A stretch of 64,000 nt of DNA from Nomia melanderi. Taxonomy: Eukaryota; Arthropoda; Insecta; Hymenoptera; Halictidae. A program made the position numbers and the translations under genes. This document shows, in pieces, positions 12,946-25,496 of the stretch. The stretch's first letter is position 1. Every line of letters starts with the position of its first letter. The stretch is taken from positions 744,001 to 808,000 of the forward strand of contig NW_027475134.1 of assembly GCF_051020985.1 (NCBI RefSeq). Reading direction: 5' to 3'. The notes beneath the pieces were generated by a model. It did no database searches, was not told the DNA's origin, and worked only from the letters and a program-made list of their open reading frames with translations.

Positions 12946-14690
12946 TTACAGAAAGCGCAATAAATCAAAGTGAATTGTCTGCAGGAAGCCCAGGCGCATG
13001 AATCTGTTCAGCGGGATCGACCTCGGACCACGAGGGACCGAGAAAACCATCGACACATGGGGCCGGACTGTCTGGGTCAGGGAAAAATCCAATATATATG
13101 TGGTGATATCACGGCTGCTATTAGAGATAGCGTAATAAATCAAAGTGCATTGTCTGTAGGAGGCCCTGGCGCCTGAATCTGTGCAGCGGGAACGACCTCG
13201 GACCACCAGGGGCCGAGAAAACCACCGTCTCATGGGGTCGGAGACTCCGGGTCAGGGAAAAATCCAATATAAATCTGGTGATATCTCGGGCGCTATTACA
13301 GATAGCGCAATAAATCAAAGTGCATTGTCTGCAGGAGGCCTTGGTGCATGAATCTTTGGTAGCGGGATCGACCTCGGACCACGAGGGACCGAGAAAACCA
13401 TCAACACATGGGGCCGGACACTCAGGGTCAGGGAAAAATCCGATATCTATCTGGTGATATCTCGGGTGCTATTATAGATAGAGCAATAAATCAAAGTGCA
13501 TTGTCTGTAGGAGGCCCTGGCGCATGAATCTGTGCAGCGGGATCGACTTCGGAGCACCAGGGGCCGAGAAAATTACAGATATTCGGAATCCGTCACCCAA
13601 GATCATTTAAAAATCCAGCATATATCAGGTGATATCTCGGGTGCTATTACACATAGCGCAATAAACCAAAGTGAATTGTCTGCAGGAAGCCTTGGCGCAA
13701 GAATCCGATCAGCGGGATCGACCTCGGACCACCAGGGGCCGAGAAAATCACCGTCTCATGGGGTCTGACACTCAGGGTCAGTGTAAAATCCAATATAAAT
13801 CTGGTGATATCTCGGGTGCTATTACAGATAGCGCAATAAACCAAAGTGCATTGTCTGCAGGAGGCCCTGGCGCATGAATCTGTTCAGCGGGATCGACCTC
13901 GGACCACGAGGGACCGAGAAAACCATCGACACATGGGGCCGGACTGTCTGGGTCAGGGAAAAATCCAATATATATCTGGTGATATCTCGGGTGCTATTAG
14001 AGATAACGAAATAAATCAAAGTGCATTGTCTGCAGGAGGCCCTAGGGAATTAATCTGTGCAGCGGGAACGACCTCGGACCACCAGGGGCCGTGAAAACTA
14101 CCGTCGCATAGGGCCGGACACTCAGGGTCAGGGATAAATCCAATATATCTCTGGTGATATCTCGGGTGCTATTAGAGATAGCGCAATAAACCAAAGTGCA
14201 TAGTCTGTAGGATGCCCTGGCGCATGAATCTGTGCAGCGGAAACGACCTCGTACCACCAGGGGCCGAGAAAACCACCGTCTCATGGGGTCGGAGACTCCG
14301 GGTCAGGGAAAAATCCAATATAAATCTGGTGATATCTCGGGCGCTATTACAGTTAGCGCAATAAATCAAAGTGCATTGTCTGTAGGAGGACCTGGCGCAT
14401 GAATCTGTGCAGCGGGATCGACTTCGGAGCACCAGGGGCCGAGAAAATTACAGATATTCGGAATCCGTCACCCAAGATCATTTAAAAATCCAGCATATAT
14501 CTGGTGATATCTCGGTTGCTATTACACATAGCGCAATAAACCAAAGTGAATTGTCTGCAGGAAGCCTTGGCGCAAGAATCTGTTCAGCGGGATCGACCTC
14601 GGACCACCAGGGGCCGAGAAAATCACCGTCTCATGGGGCAGGACTGACAGGGTCAGGGAAAAATCCAATATCTATCTGGTGATATCTCGG
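12946..14690. repeat. 5-mer register (875-876 bp) in the diverged domain
   Basis: The monomer with CACGAGGGACCGAG and GGACTGTCTGGGTCAGGG near 13,020-13,090 recurs near 13,895-13,965 at offset 876. The B-containing pair near 13,520-13,800 recurs near 14,395-14,680 at offset 875. An unusual GAATCTTTGGTAGCG monomer at about 11,950 recurs at about 13,350 (eight monomers). The monomers with CCTAGGGAATTAATCTGTGC near 12,115 and 14,041 are eleven monomers apart. Confidence 0.65.
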
Positions 14691-16347
14691 GTGCTATTAT
14701 AGATAGCGCAATAAATCAAAGTGCATTGTCTGCAGGAGGCCCTGGCGCACCAATCTGTGCAGCGGGAACGACCTCGGACCACCAGGGGCCGAGAAAATCA
14801 CCGTCTCATGGGGCAGGACTGACAGGGTCTGGGAAAAATCCAATATCTATCTGGTGATATCTCGGGTGCTATTATAGATAGCGCAATAAATCAAAGTGCA
14901 TTGTCTGCAGGAGGCCCTGGCGCATGAATCTGTGCAGCGGGAACGACCTCGGACCACCAGGGGCCGAGAAAACGACCGTCTCATGGGGCTGGACACTCAG
15001 GGTCAGGGGAAAATCCAATATCTATCTGGTGATATCTCGGGTGCTATTATAGATAGCGCAATAAACCAAAGGGCATTGTCTGTAGGAGGCCCTGGCGCAT
15101 GAATCTGTGCAGCGGGAACGACCTCGGACCACCAGGGGCCGAGAAAACTACCGTCTCATGGGGCCGGACACTCAAGGTCAGGGAAAAATCCAATATATCT
15201 CTGGTGATATCTCGGGTGCTATTAGAGATAGCGCAATAAACCAAAGTGCATTGTCTGTAGGAGGCCCTGGCGCATGAATCTGTGCAGCGGGAACGACCTC
15301 GGACCACCAGGGGCCGAGAAAACCACCGTCTCATGGGGTCGGACACTCAGGGTCAGGGGAAAATCCAATATATATGTGGTGATATCTCAGGTGCTATTAG
15401 AGATAGCGCAATAAACCAAAGGGCATTGTCTGTAGGAGGCCCTGGCGCATCAATCTGTGCAGCGGGATCGACCTCGGACCACCAGGGGTCGACAAAACCG
15501 CCGTCTCATGGGGTCTGACACTCAGGGTCAGTGAAAAATCCAATATATATCTGGTGATATCTCGGGTGCTATTACAGATAGCGCAATAAATCAAAGTGCA
15601 TTGTCTGCAGGAGGCCCTAGGGTATGAATCTGTGCAGCGGGAACGACCTGGGAACACCATGGGTCGAGAAAACCACCGTCTCATGGGGTCTGACACTCAG
15701 GGTCAGTGAAAAATCCAATATATATCTGGTGATATCTCGGGTGCTATTACGAATAGCGCAATAAATCAAAGTGCATTGTCTGCAGGAGGCCCTAGCGCAT
15801 GAATCTGTGCAGCGGGATCGACCTCGGACCACCAAGGGTCGAGAAAACCACCGATACATGGGGCCGGGCACTCAGTGTCAGGGGAAAATGCAATATATAT
15901 ATGGTGATATCACGGGTGCTATTACAGAAAGCGCAATAAATCAATGTGCATTGTCTGTAGGAGGCCCTGGCGCATGTATCTGTGCAGCGGGATCAACCTC
16001 GGACCACCAGGGGCCGAGAAAATCACCGTCCCATGGGGCCGGACTGTCTGGGTCAGGGAAAAATCCATTATATATCTGGTGATATCTCGGGTGCTATTAG
16101 AGATAGCGCAATAAATCAAAATACATTGTCTGCAGGAGGCCCTAGCGCATGAATCTGTGCAGCGGGAACGACCTCGGACCACCAGGGCCCGAGAAAACCA
16201 CCGTCTCATGAGACCGGACACTCAGGTTCAGGGGAAAATCCAATATATATCTGGTGATATCTCGGGTGCTATTAGAGATAGCGCAATAAACCAAAGTGAA
16301 TTATCTGCAGGAGGCCCTGGCGCATGAATCTGTGCAGCGGGAATGAA

Positions 16348-16368
16348 CTCGGCCCTCCAGGGGCCGAG
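16348..16368. other. Perfect 8-bp hairpin variant (C/G pair at position 6)
   Basis: The arms are CTCGGCCC and GGGCCGAG with a TCCAG loop, so all eight positions pair. The same CTCGGCCC form recurs in related monomers near 19,150, 22,645, 24,740, 25,440, 33,665 and 58,340, always within a monomer whose right half is the type B segment. Confidence 0.85.
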
Positions 16369-17010
16369 AAACTTACAGATTTTCGGTGTCCGTCACCCAA
16401 AGTCATGTAAAAATCCAGCATATATATGGTGCTTTCTCGGGTGCTATTACAGATAGCGCAATAATTCAACGTGCATTGTCTGTAGGAGGCCCTGGCGCAT
16501 GAATCCGTGCAGCGGGAACGACCTCGGACCACCAGGGGCCGAGAAAACCACCGTCTCATGGGGCCGGACTGTCAGGGTCAGGGAAAAATCCAATATATAT
16601 CTGGTGATATCTCGGGTGCCATTGGAGATAGCGCAATAAACCAAAGTGAATTATCTGCAGGAGGCCCTGGCGCATGAATCTGTGCAGCGGGAACGACCTC
16701 GGGCCACCAGGGGCCGAGAAAATCACCGTCTCAAGGGGCCGGACACTCAGGGTCGGGGAAAAATCCAATATATATCTGGTGATATCTCGGGTGCTATTAG
16801 AGATAGCGCAATAAACCAAAGAGAATTGTCTGTAGGAGGCCCTGGCGCATGAATCTGAGTAGCGGGAACGACCTCGGATCACCACGAGCCGAGAAAACCA
16901 CCATCTTATTGGGCCGGACACTCAGGGTCAGGGGAAAATACAATATATACCTGGTGTTATCTCGGGTGCTATTACAGATAATGCAATAAATCAAAGTGCA
17001 TTGTCTGTAG
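16350..17010. repeat. 16-mer duplication (offset 2,798), copy 1; copy 2 at about 19,148-19,808
   Basis: Shared rare variants include CGGCCCTCCAGGGGCC with a type B segment, GTGCCATTGGAGATAGCG, GTCTCAAGGGGCCGG with GGTCGGGGAAAAATCC, and ATCACCACGAGCCGAG with AAATACAATATATACCTGGTG. Parts of the same block recur near 20,300-20,730, 22,930-23,350, 26,180-26,450, 28,100-28,380, 33,870-34,370 and 58,545-59,045. Confidence 0.8.
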
Positions 17011-18192
17011 GAGGACATGGCGCATGAATCTGTGCAGCCGGATCGACCTCGGACCACCAGGGGCCGAGAAAATCACCGTCTCATGAGGCCGGACTGTCAG
17101 GGTCAGGGAAAAGTCCGATGTATATCTGGTGATATCTCGGGTGCTATTAGAGATAGCGCAATAAATCAAAGTGCATTGTCTGTAGGAGGCACTGGCGAAT
17201 GAATCTGTGAAGCAGGAACTACCTCGGTCGACCAGGGGCCGAGAAAATTACAGATATTCGGAATCCGTCACCCAAGGTCATGTAAAAATCCAATATATAT
17301 GTGGTGATATCTCGGGTGCTATTACAGATATCGCAATAAATCAAAGTGCATTGTCTGTAGGAGGCACTGGCCAATGAATCTGTGCAGCAGGAACTACCTC
17401 GGTCCACCAGGGGCCGAGAAAATTACAGATATACCGAATCCGGCACACAAGGTCATGTAAAAATCCAGCATATATCTGGTGATTTATCGGGTGCTATTAC
17501 AGATAGCGCAATAAACCAAAGTGAATTGTCTGCAGGAAGCCCTGGCGCATGAATCTGTTCAGCGGGATCGACCTCGGACCACCAGGGTCCGAGAAAACCA
17601 CCGTCTCATGGGGTCGGACACTCAGGGTCAGAGAAAAATCCAATATATATCTGGTGATATCTCGGGTGCTATTAGAGATAGCGCAATAAATCAAAGTGCA
17701 TTGTCTGTAGGAGGCACTGGCGAATGAATCTGTGCAGCAGGAACGACCTCGGACCACCAGGCGCCGAGAAAATTACAGATATTTCGAATCCGTCACCCAA
17801 AGTCATGTAAAAATCCAGCATATATCTGGTGATATATCGGGTGCTATTACAGATAGCGCAATAAATCAAAGTGCACTTTCTGTAGGAGGCCCTGGCGCTT
17901 GAATCTGTGCAGCGGGATCGACCTCGGACCACCAAGGGCCGAGAAAATCACCGTCTCATGGGGCCGGACTGTCAGGGTCAGGGAAAAATCCAATATATAT
18001 CTGGTGATATCTCGGGTGCTATTTGAGATAGGGAAATAAACCAAAGTGAATTATCTATAGGAGGCCCTGGCGCATGAATCTGTGCAGCGGGAATGAACTC
18101 GGACCACCAGGGGCCGAGAAAACCACCGTCTCATAGGGCCGGACACTCATGGTCAGGGCAAAATCCAATATATACCTGGTGATATCCCGAGT

Positions 18193-19340
18193 GCTATTAC
18201 AGATAGCGCAATAAACCAAAGTGCATTGTCTGTAGGAGGCCCTGGCGCATGAATCTGTGCAGCGGAACGACCTCGGACCACCAGCTGCCGAGAAAACCAC
18301 TGTCTCATGGGGCAGGACACTCAGGGTCGGGGAAAAATCCAATATACATCTGGTGATATCTCGGGTGCTATTAGAGATAGCGCAATAAACCAAAGTGTAT
18401 TATCTGCAGGAAGCCCTGGCGCATGATTCTTTCAGCGGGAACGACCTCGGACCACTAGGGGCCGAGAAAACCACCGGCTGATGGGGCCGGACACTCAGGG
18501 TCAGGGGAAAATCCAATATATATCTGGTGATATCTCGGGTGCTATTAGAGATACCGCAATAAACCAAAGTGAATTATCTGCAGGAGGCCCTGGCGCATGA
18601 ATCTGTGCAGCAGGAACGACATCGGACCACCAGGGGCCGAGAAAATTACAGTTTTTCGGTATCCGTCACCCAAAGTAATGTAAAAATCCAGCATATATAT
18701 GGAGCTTTCTCGGGTGCTATTACAGATAGCGCAATAAATCAAAGTGCATTGTCTGTAGGAGGCCCTGGCGCATGAGTCTGTGCAGCGGGAACGACCTCGG
18801 ACCACCAGGGGCCGAGAAAACCACCGACACATGGGGCCGGACACTCAGGGTCAGGGGAAAATCCAATATATATCTGGTGATATCTCGGGTGCTATTACAG
18901 ATAGCGCAATAAATCAAAGTGCATTGTCGGTAGGAGACCCTGGCGCATGAATCTGGGCAGCGGGAACGACATTGGACCACCAGGGGCCGAGAAAATTATA
19001 GATATTCGGTATCCGTCACCCAATTTCATGTAAAAATCCAGCATTTTTCTGGTGATATCTCGGGTTCTATTACAGATAGCGCGATAAATCAAAGTGCATT
19101 GTCTGCAGGAGGCCCTGGCGCATGAATCTGTGAAGCAGGAATGACCTCGGCCCTCCAGGGGCCGAGAAACTTACAGATTTTCGGTGTCCGTCACCCAAAG
19201 TCATGTAAAAATCCAGCATATATATGGTGCTTTCTCGGGTGCTATTACAGATAGCGCAATAAATCAACGTGCATTGTCTGTAGGAGGCCCTGGCGCATGA
19301 ATCCGTGCAGCGGGAACGAAGTCGGACCACCAGGGGCCGA
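18193..19340. repeat. 20-mer-spaced duplication (offset 3,496), copy 1; copy 2 at about 21,689-22,836
   Basis: About 1.15 kb matches at a constant offset of 3,496 bases. Shared private variants include GCAGCGGAACGACC with CACCAGCTGCCGAG, GCATGATTCTTTCAGCGGG (one base short), GTTTTTCGGTATCC with AAAGTAATGT, and the B3 monomer ending in GCATTTTTCTGG. Confidence 0.85.
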
Positions 19341-20179
19341 GAAAACCACCGTCTCATGGGGTCGGACTGTCAGGGTCAGGGAAAAATCCATTATATATCT
19401 GGTGATATCTCGGGTGCCATTGGAGATAGCGGAATAAACCAAAGTGAATTATCTGCAGGAGGCCCTGGCGCATGAATCTGTGCAGCGGGAACGACCTCGG
19501 TCCACCAGGGGCCGAGAAAATCACCGTCTCAAGGGGCCGGACACTCAGGGTCGGGGAAAAATCCAATATATATCTGGTGATATCTCGGGTGCTATTAGAG
19601 ATAGCGCAATAAACCAAAGTGAATTGTCTGTAGGAGGCCCTGGCGCATGAATCTGAGCAGCGGGAACGACCTCGGATCACCACGAGCCGAGAAAACCACC
19701 ATCTTATTGGGCCGGACACTCAGGGTCAGGGGAAAATACAATATATACCTGGTGTTATCTCGGGTGCTATTACAGATAATGCAATAAATCAAAGTGCATT
19801 GTCTGTAGGAGGCACTGGCGAAAGAATCTGTGCAGCAGGAACTACCTCGGACCACCAGGGGCCGAGAAAATTACAGATATTCGGAATCCGTCACCCAAGG
19901 TCATGTAAAAATCCAGCATATATCTGGTGATATATCGGGTGCTATTACAGATAGCGCAATAAATCAAAGTGCACTTTCTGTAGGAGGCCCTGGCGCTTGA
20001 ATCTGTGCAGCGGGATCGACCTCGGACCACCAAGGGCCGAGAAAATCACCGTCTCATGGGGCCGGACTGTCAGGGTCAGGGAAAAATCCAATATATATCT
20101 GGTGATATCTCGGGTGCTATTTGAGATAGGGAAATAAACCAAAGTGAATTATCTATAGGAGGCCCTGGCGCATGAATCT

Positions 20180-21717
20180 GTGCAGCGGGAACGACCTCGG
20201 ACCACCAGGGGCCGAGAAAACCACCGTCTCATGGGGCCAGATTGTCAGGGTCAGGGAAAAATCCAATATATATCTGGTGACATCTCGGGTGCTATTAGAG
20301 ATAGCGCAATAAACCAAAGTGAATTATCTGCAGGAGGCCCTGGCGCATGAATCTGTGCTGCGGGAACGACCTCGGTCCACCAGGGGCCGAGAAAATCACC
20401 GTCTCAAGGGGCCGGACACTCAGGGTCGGGGAAAAATCCAATATATATCTGGTGATATCTCGGGTGCTATTAGAGATAGCGCAATAAACCAAAGTGAATT
20501 GTCTGTAGGAGGCCCTGGCGCATGAATCTGAGCAGCGGGAACGACCTCGGATCACCACGAGCCGAGAAAACCACCATCTTATTGGGCCGGACACTCAGGG
20601 TCAGGGGAAAATACAATATATACCTGGTGTTATCTCGGGTGCTATTACAGATAATGCAATAAATCAAAGTGCATTGTCTGTAGGAGGACATGGCGCATGA
20701 ATCTGTGCAGCCGGATCGACCTCGGACCACCAGGGGCCGAGAAAATCACCGTCTCATGGGGCCGGACAGTCAGGGTTAGGGAAAAATCCGATGTATATCT
20801 GGTGATATCTCGGGTGCTATAAGAGATAGCGCAATAAATCAAAGTGCATTGTCTGTAGGAGGCACTGGCGAATGAATCTGTGCAGCGGAACGACCTCGGA
20901 CCACCAGCTGCCGAGAAAACCACCGTCTCATGGGGCAGGACACTCAGGGTCGGGGAAAAATCCAATATACATCTGGTGATATCTCGGGTGCTATTAGAGA
21001 TAGCGCAATAAACCAAAGTGTATTATCTGCAGGAAGCCCTGGCGCATGATTCTTTCAGCGGGAACGACCTCGGACCACTAGGGGCCGAGAAAATCACCGT
21101 CTCAAGGGGCCGGACACTCAGGGTCGGGGAAAAATCCAATATATATCTGGTGATATCTCGGGTGCTATTAGAGATAGCGCAATAAACCAAAGTGAATTGT
21201 CTGTAGGAGGCCCTGGCGCATGAATCTGTGCAGCGGGAACGACCTCGGACCACCAGGGGCCCAGAAAACCACCGTCTCCTGGGGCCGGACTGTCAGGGTC
21301 AGGGAAAAGTCCGATATATATCTGGTGATATCTCGGGTGCTATTAGAGATAGCGCAATAAATCAAAGTGCATTGTCTGTAGGAGGCACTGGCAAATGAAT
21401 CTGTGAAGCAGGAACTACCTCGGACCACCAGGGGCCGAGAAAATTACAGATATTCGGAATCCGTCACCCAAGGTCATGTAAAAATCCAATATATATGTGG
21501 TGATATCTCGGGTGCTATTACAGATATCGCAATAAATCAAAGTGCATTGTCTGTAGGAGGCACTGGCCAATGAATCTGTGCAGCAGGAACTACCTCGGTC
21601 CACCAGGGGCCGAGAAAATTACAGATATTCCGAATCCGTCACGCAAGGTCATGTAAAAATCCAGCATATATCTGGTGATTTCTCGGGTGCTATTACAGAT
21701 AGCGCAATAAACCAAAG
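20180..21717. repeat. 15-mer-spaced duplication (offset 2,621), copy 1; copy 2 at about 22,801-24,338
   Basis: About 1.54 kb matches almost exactly at an offset of 2,621 bases. Markers include GGGGCCAGATTGTCAGGG, GTCTCAAGGGGCC, ATCACCACGAGCCG, GGACATGGCGCATGAA, the PvuII-type CAGCTG core, GGGGCCCAGAAAACC with AAAAGTCCGATATATAT, and two B2 monomers. Copy 2 directly follows copy 2 of the 18.2-19.3 kb block, so 21.7-24.3 kb is a composite. Confidence 0.88.
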
Positions 21718-24700
21718 TGCATTGTCTGTAGGAGGCCCTGGCGCCTGAATCTGTGCAGCGGAACGACCTCGGACCACCAGCTGCCGAGAAAACCACCGTC
21801 TCATGGGGCAGGACACTCAGGGTCGGGGAAAAATCCAATATACATCTGGTGATATCTCGGGTGCTATTAGAGATAGCGCAATAAACCAAAGTGTATTATC
21901 TGCAGGAAGCCCTGGCGCATGATTCTTTCAGCGGGAACGACCTCGGACCACTAGGGGCCGAGAAAACCACCGGCTTATGGGGCCGGACACTCAGGGTCAG
22001 GGGAAAATCCAATATATATCTGGTGATATCTCGGGTGCTATTAGAGATACCGCAATAAACCAAAGTGAATTATCTGCAGGAGGCCCTGGCGCATGAATCT
22101 GTGCAGCAGGAACGACATCGGACCACCAGGGGCCGCGAAAATTACAGTTTTTCGGTATCCGTCACCCAAAGTAATGTAAAAATCCAGCATATATATGGAC
22201 CTTTCTCGGGTGCTATTACAGATAGCGCAATAAATCAAAGTGCATTGTCTGTAGGAGGCCCTGGCGCATGAGTCTGTGCAGCGGGAACGACCTCGGACCA
22301 CCAGGGGCCGAGAAAACCACCGACACATGGGGCCGGACACTCAGGGTCAGGGGAAAATCCAATATATATCTGGTGATATCTCGGGTTCTATTACAGATAG
22401 CGCAATAAATCAAAGTGCATTGTCTGTAGGAGACCCTGGCGCATGAATCTGGGCAGCGGGAACGACATTGGACCACCAGGGGCCGAGAAAATTATAGATT
22501 TTCGGTATCCGTCAGCCAATTCCATGTAAAAATCCAGCATTTTTCTGGTGATATCTCGGGTTCTATTACAGATAGCGCGATAAATCAAAGTGCATTGTCT
22601 GCAGGAGGCCCTGGCGCATGAATCTGTGAAGCAGGAATGACCTCGGCCCTCCAGGGGCCGAGAAACTTACAGATTTTCGGTGTCCGTCACCCAAAGTCAT
22701 GTAAAAATCGAGCATACATATGGTGCTTTCTCGGGTGCTACTACAGATAGCGCAATAAATCAACGTGCATTGTCTGTAGGAGGCCCTGGCGCATGAATCC
22801 GTGCAGCGGGAACGACCTCGGACCACCAGGGGCCGAGAAAACCACCGTCTTATGGGGCCAGATTGTCAGGGTCAGGGAAAAATCCAATATATATCTGGTG
22901 ACATCTCGGGTGCTATTAGAGATAGCGCAATAAACCAAACTGAATTATCTGCAGGAGGCCCTGGCGCATGAATCTGTGCAGCGGGAATGAACTCGGTCCA
23001 CCAGGGGCCGAGAAAATCACCGTCTCAAGGGGCCGGACACTCAGGGTCGGGGAAAAATCCAATATATATCTGGTGATATCTCGGGTGCTATTAGAGATAG
23101 CGCAATAAACCAAAGTGAATTGTCTGTAGGAGGCCCTGGCGCATGAATCTGAGCAGCGGGAACGACCTCGGATCACCACGAGCCGAGAAAACCACCATCT
23201 TATTGGGCCGGACACTCAGGGTCAGGGGAAAATACAATATATACCTGGTGTTATCTCGGGTGCTATTACAGATAATGCAATAAATCAAAGTGCATTGTCT
23301 GTAGGAGGACATGGCGCATGAATCTGTGCAGCCGGATCGACCTCGGACCACCAGGGGCCGAGAAAATCACCGTCTCATGGGGCCGGACAGTCAGGGTTAG
23401 GGAAAAATCCGATGTATATCTGGTGATATCTCGGGTGCTATAAGAGATAGCGCAATAAATCAAAGTGCATTGTCTGTAGGAGGCACTGGCGAATGAATCT
23501 GTGCAGCGGAACGACCTCGGACCACCAGCTGCCGAGAAAACCACCGTCTCATGGGGCAGGACACTCAGGGTCGGGGAAAAATCCAATATACATCTGGTGA
23601 TATCTCGGGTGCTATTAGAGATAGCGCAATAAACCAAAGTGTATTATCTGCAGGAAGCCCTGGCGCATGATTCTTTCAGCGGGAACGACCTCGGACCACT
23701 AGGGGCCGAGAAAATCACCGTCTCAAGGGGCCGGACACTCAGGGTCGGGGAAAAATCCAATATATATCTGGTGATATCTCGGGTGCTATTAGAGATAGCG
23801 CAATAAACCAAAGTGAATTGTCTGTAGGAGGCCCTGGCGCATGAATCTGTGCAGCGGGAACGACCTCGGACCACCAGGGGCCCAGAAAACCACCGTCTCC
23901 TGGGGCCGGACTGTCAGGGTCAGGGAAAAGTCCGATATATATCTGGTGATATCTCGGGTGCTATTAGAGATAGCGCAATAAATCAAAGTGCATTGTCTGT
24001 AGGAGGCACTGGCGAATGAATCTGTGAAGCAGGAACTACCTCGGACCACCAGGGGCCGAGAAAATTACAGATATTCGGAATCCGTCACCCAAGGTCATGT
24101 AAAAATCCAATATATATGTGGTGATATCTCGGGTGCTATTACAGATATCGCAATAAATCAAAGTGCATTGACTGTAGGAGGCACTGGCCAATGAATCTGT
24201 GCAGCAGGAACTACCTCGGTCCACCAGGGGCCGAGAAAATTACAGATATTCCGAATCCGTCACACAAGGTCATGTAAAAATCCAGCATATATCTGGTGAT
24301 TTCTTGGGTGCTATTACAGATAGCGCAATAAACCAAAGTGAATTGTCTGCAGGAAGCCCTGGCGCATGAATCTGTTCAGCGGGATCGACCTCGGACCACC
24401 AGGGGCCGAGAAAACCACCGTCTCATGGGGTCGGACACTCAGGGTCAGAGAAAAATCCAATATATATCTGGTGATATCTCGGGTGCTATTAGAGATAGCG
24501 CAATAAATCAAAGTGCATTGTCTGTAGGAGGCACTGGCGAATGAATCTGTGCAGCAGGAACGACCTCGGACCACCAGGCGCCGAGAAAAATTACAGATAT
24601 TTGGAATGCGTCACCCAAGGTCATGTAAAAATCCAGCATATATCTGGTGATATATCGGGTGCTATTACAGATAGCACCATAAATCAAAGTGCGTTGTCTG

Positions 24701-25496
24701 CAGGAGGCCCTCGCGCATGATTCTGTGCAGCAGGAACGACCTCGGCCCTCCAGGGGCCGAGAAACTTACAGATTTTCGGTGTCCGTCACCCAAAGTCATG
24801 CAAAAATCCAGTATATATACGGTGCTTTCTCGGGTGCTATTACAGATAGCGCAATAAATCAAAGTGCATTGTCTGTAGGAGGCCCTGGCTCATGAATCTG
24901 TGCAGCGGGAACGACCTCGGACCACCAGGGGCCGAGAAAACCACCGTCTCATGGGGCAGGACACTCAGGGTCAGGGCAAAATCCAATATATACCTGGTGA
25001 TATCCCGAGTGCTATTACAGATAGCGCAATAAACCAAAGTGCATTGTCTGTAGGAGGCCCTGGCGCATGAATCTGTGCAGCGGGAATGAACTCGGACCAC
25101 CAGGGGCCGAGAAAACCACCGTCTCATAGGGCCGGACACTCAGGGTCAGGGGAAAATCCAATATATATCTGGTGATATCTCGGGTGCTATTACAGATAGC
25201 GCAATAAATCAAAGTGCATTGTCTGTAGGAGACCCTGGCGCATGAATCTGGGCAGCGGGAACGACATTGGACCACCAGGGGCCGAGAAAATTATAGATTT
25301 TCGGTATCCGTCACCCAATTTGATGTAAAAATCCAGCATTTTTCTGGTGATATCTCGGGTTCTATTACAGATAGCGCGATAAATCAAAGTGCATTGTCTG
25401 CAGGAGGCCCTGGCGCATGAATCTGTGAAGCAGGAATGACCTCGGCCCTCCAGGGGCCGAGAAACTTACAGATTTTCGCTGTCCGTCACCCAAAGT

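Larger units (their letters stand above)
6690..16300. repeat. More diverged satellite domain, poor in type B
   Basis: The monomers here differ from each other more than elsewhere. Typical variants are a CACGAGGGACCGAG core followed by CCATCGACACATGG, ATATAAATCTGG in place of ATATATATCTGG, GCATGGATCTG, and AAACTACCGTC. Only two type B segments are present (about 13,563-13,640 and 14,442-14,510), in monomers 875 bases apart. Period and orientation are unchanged, and there is no gene or insertion in the interval. It may be an older or less recently homogenised part of the array. Confidence 0.7.
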
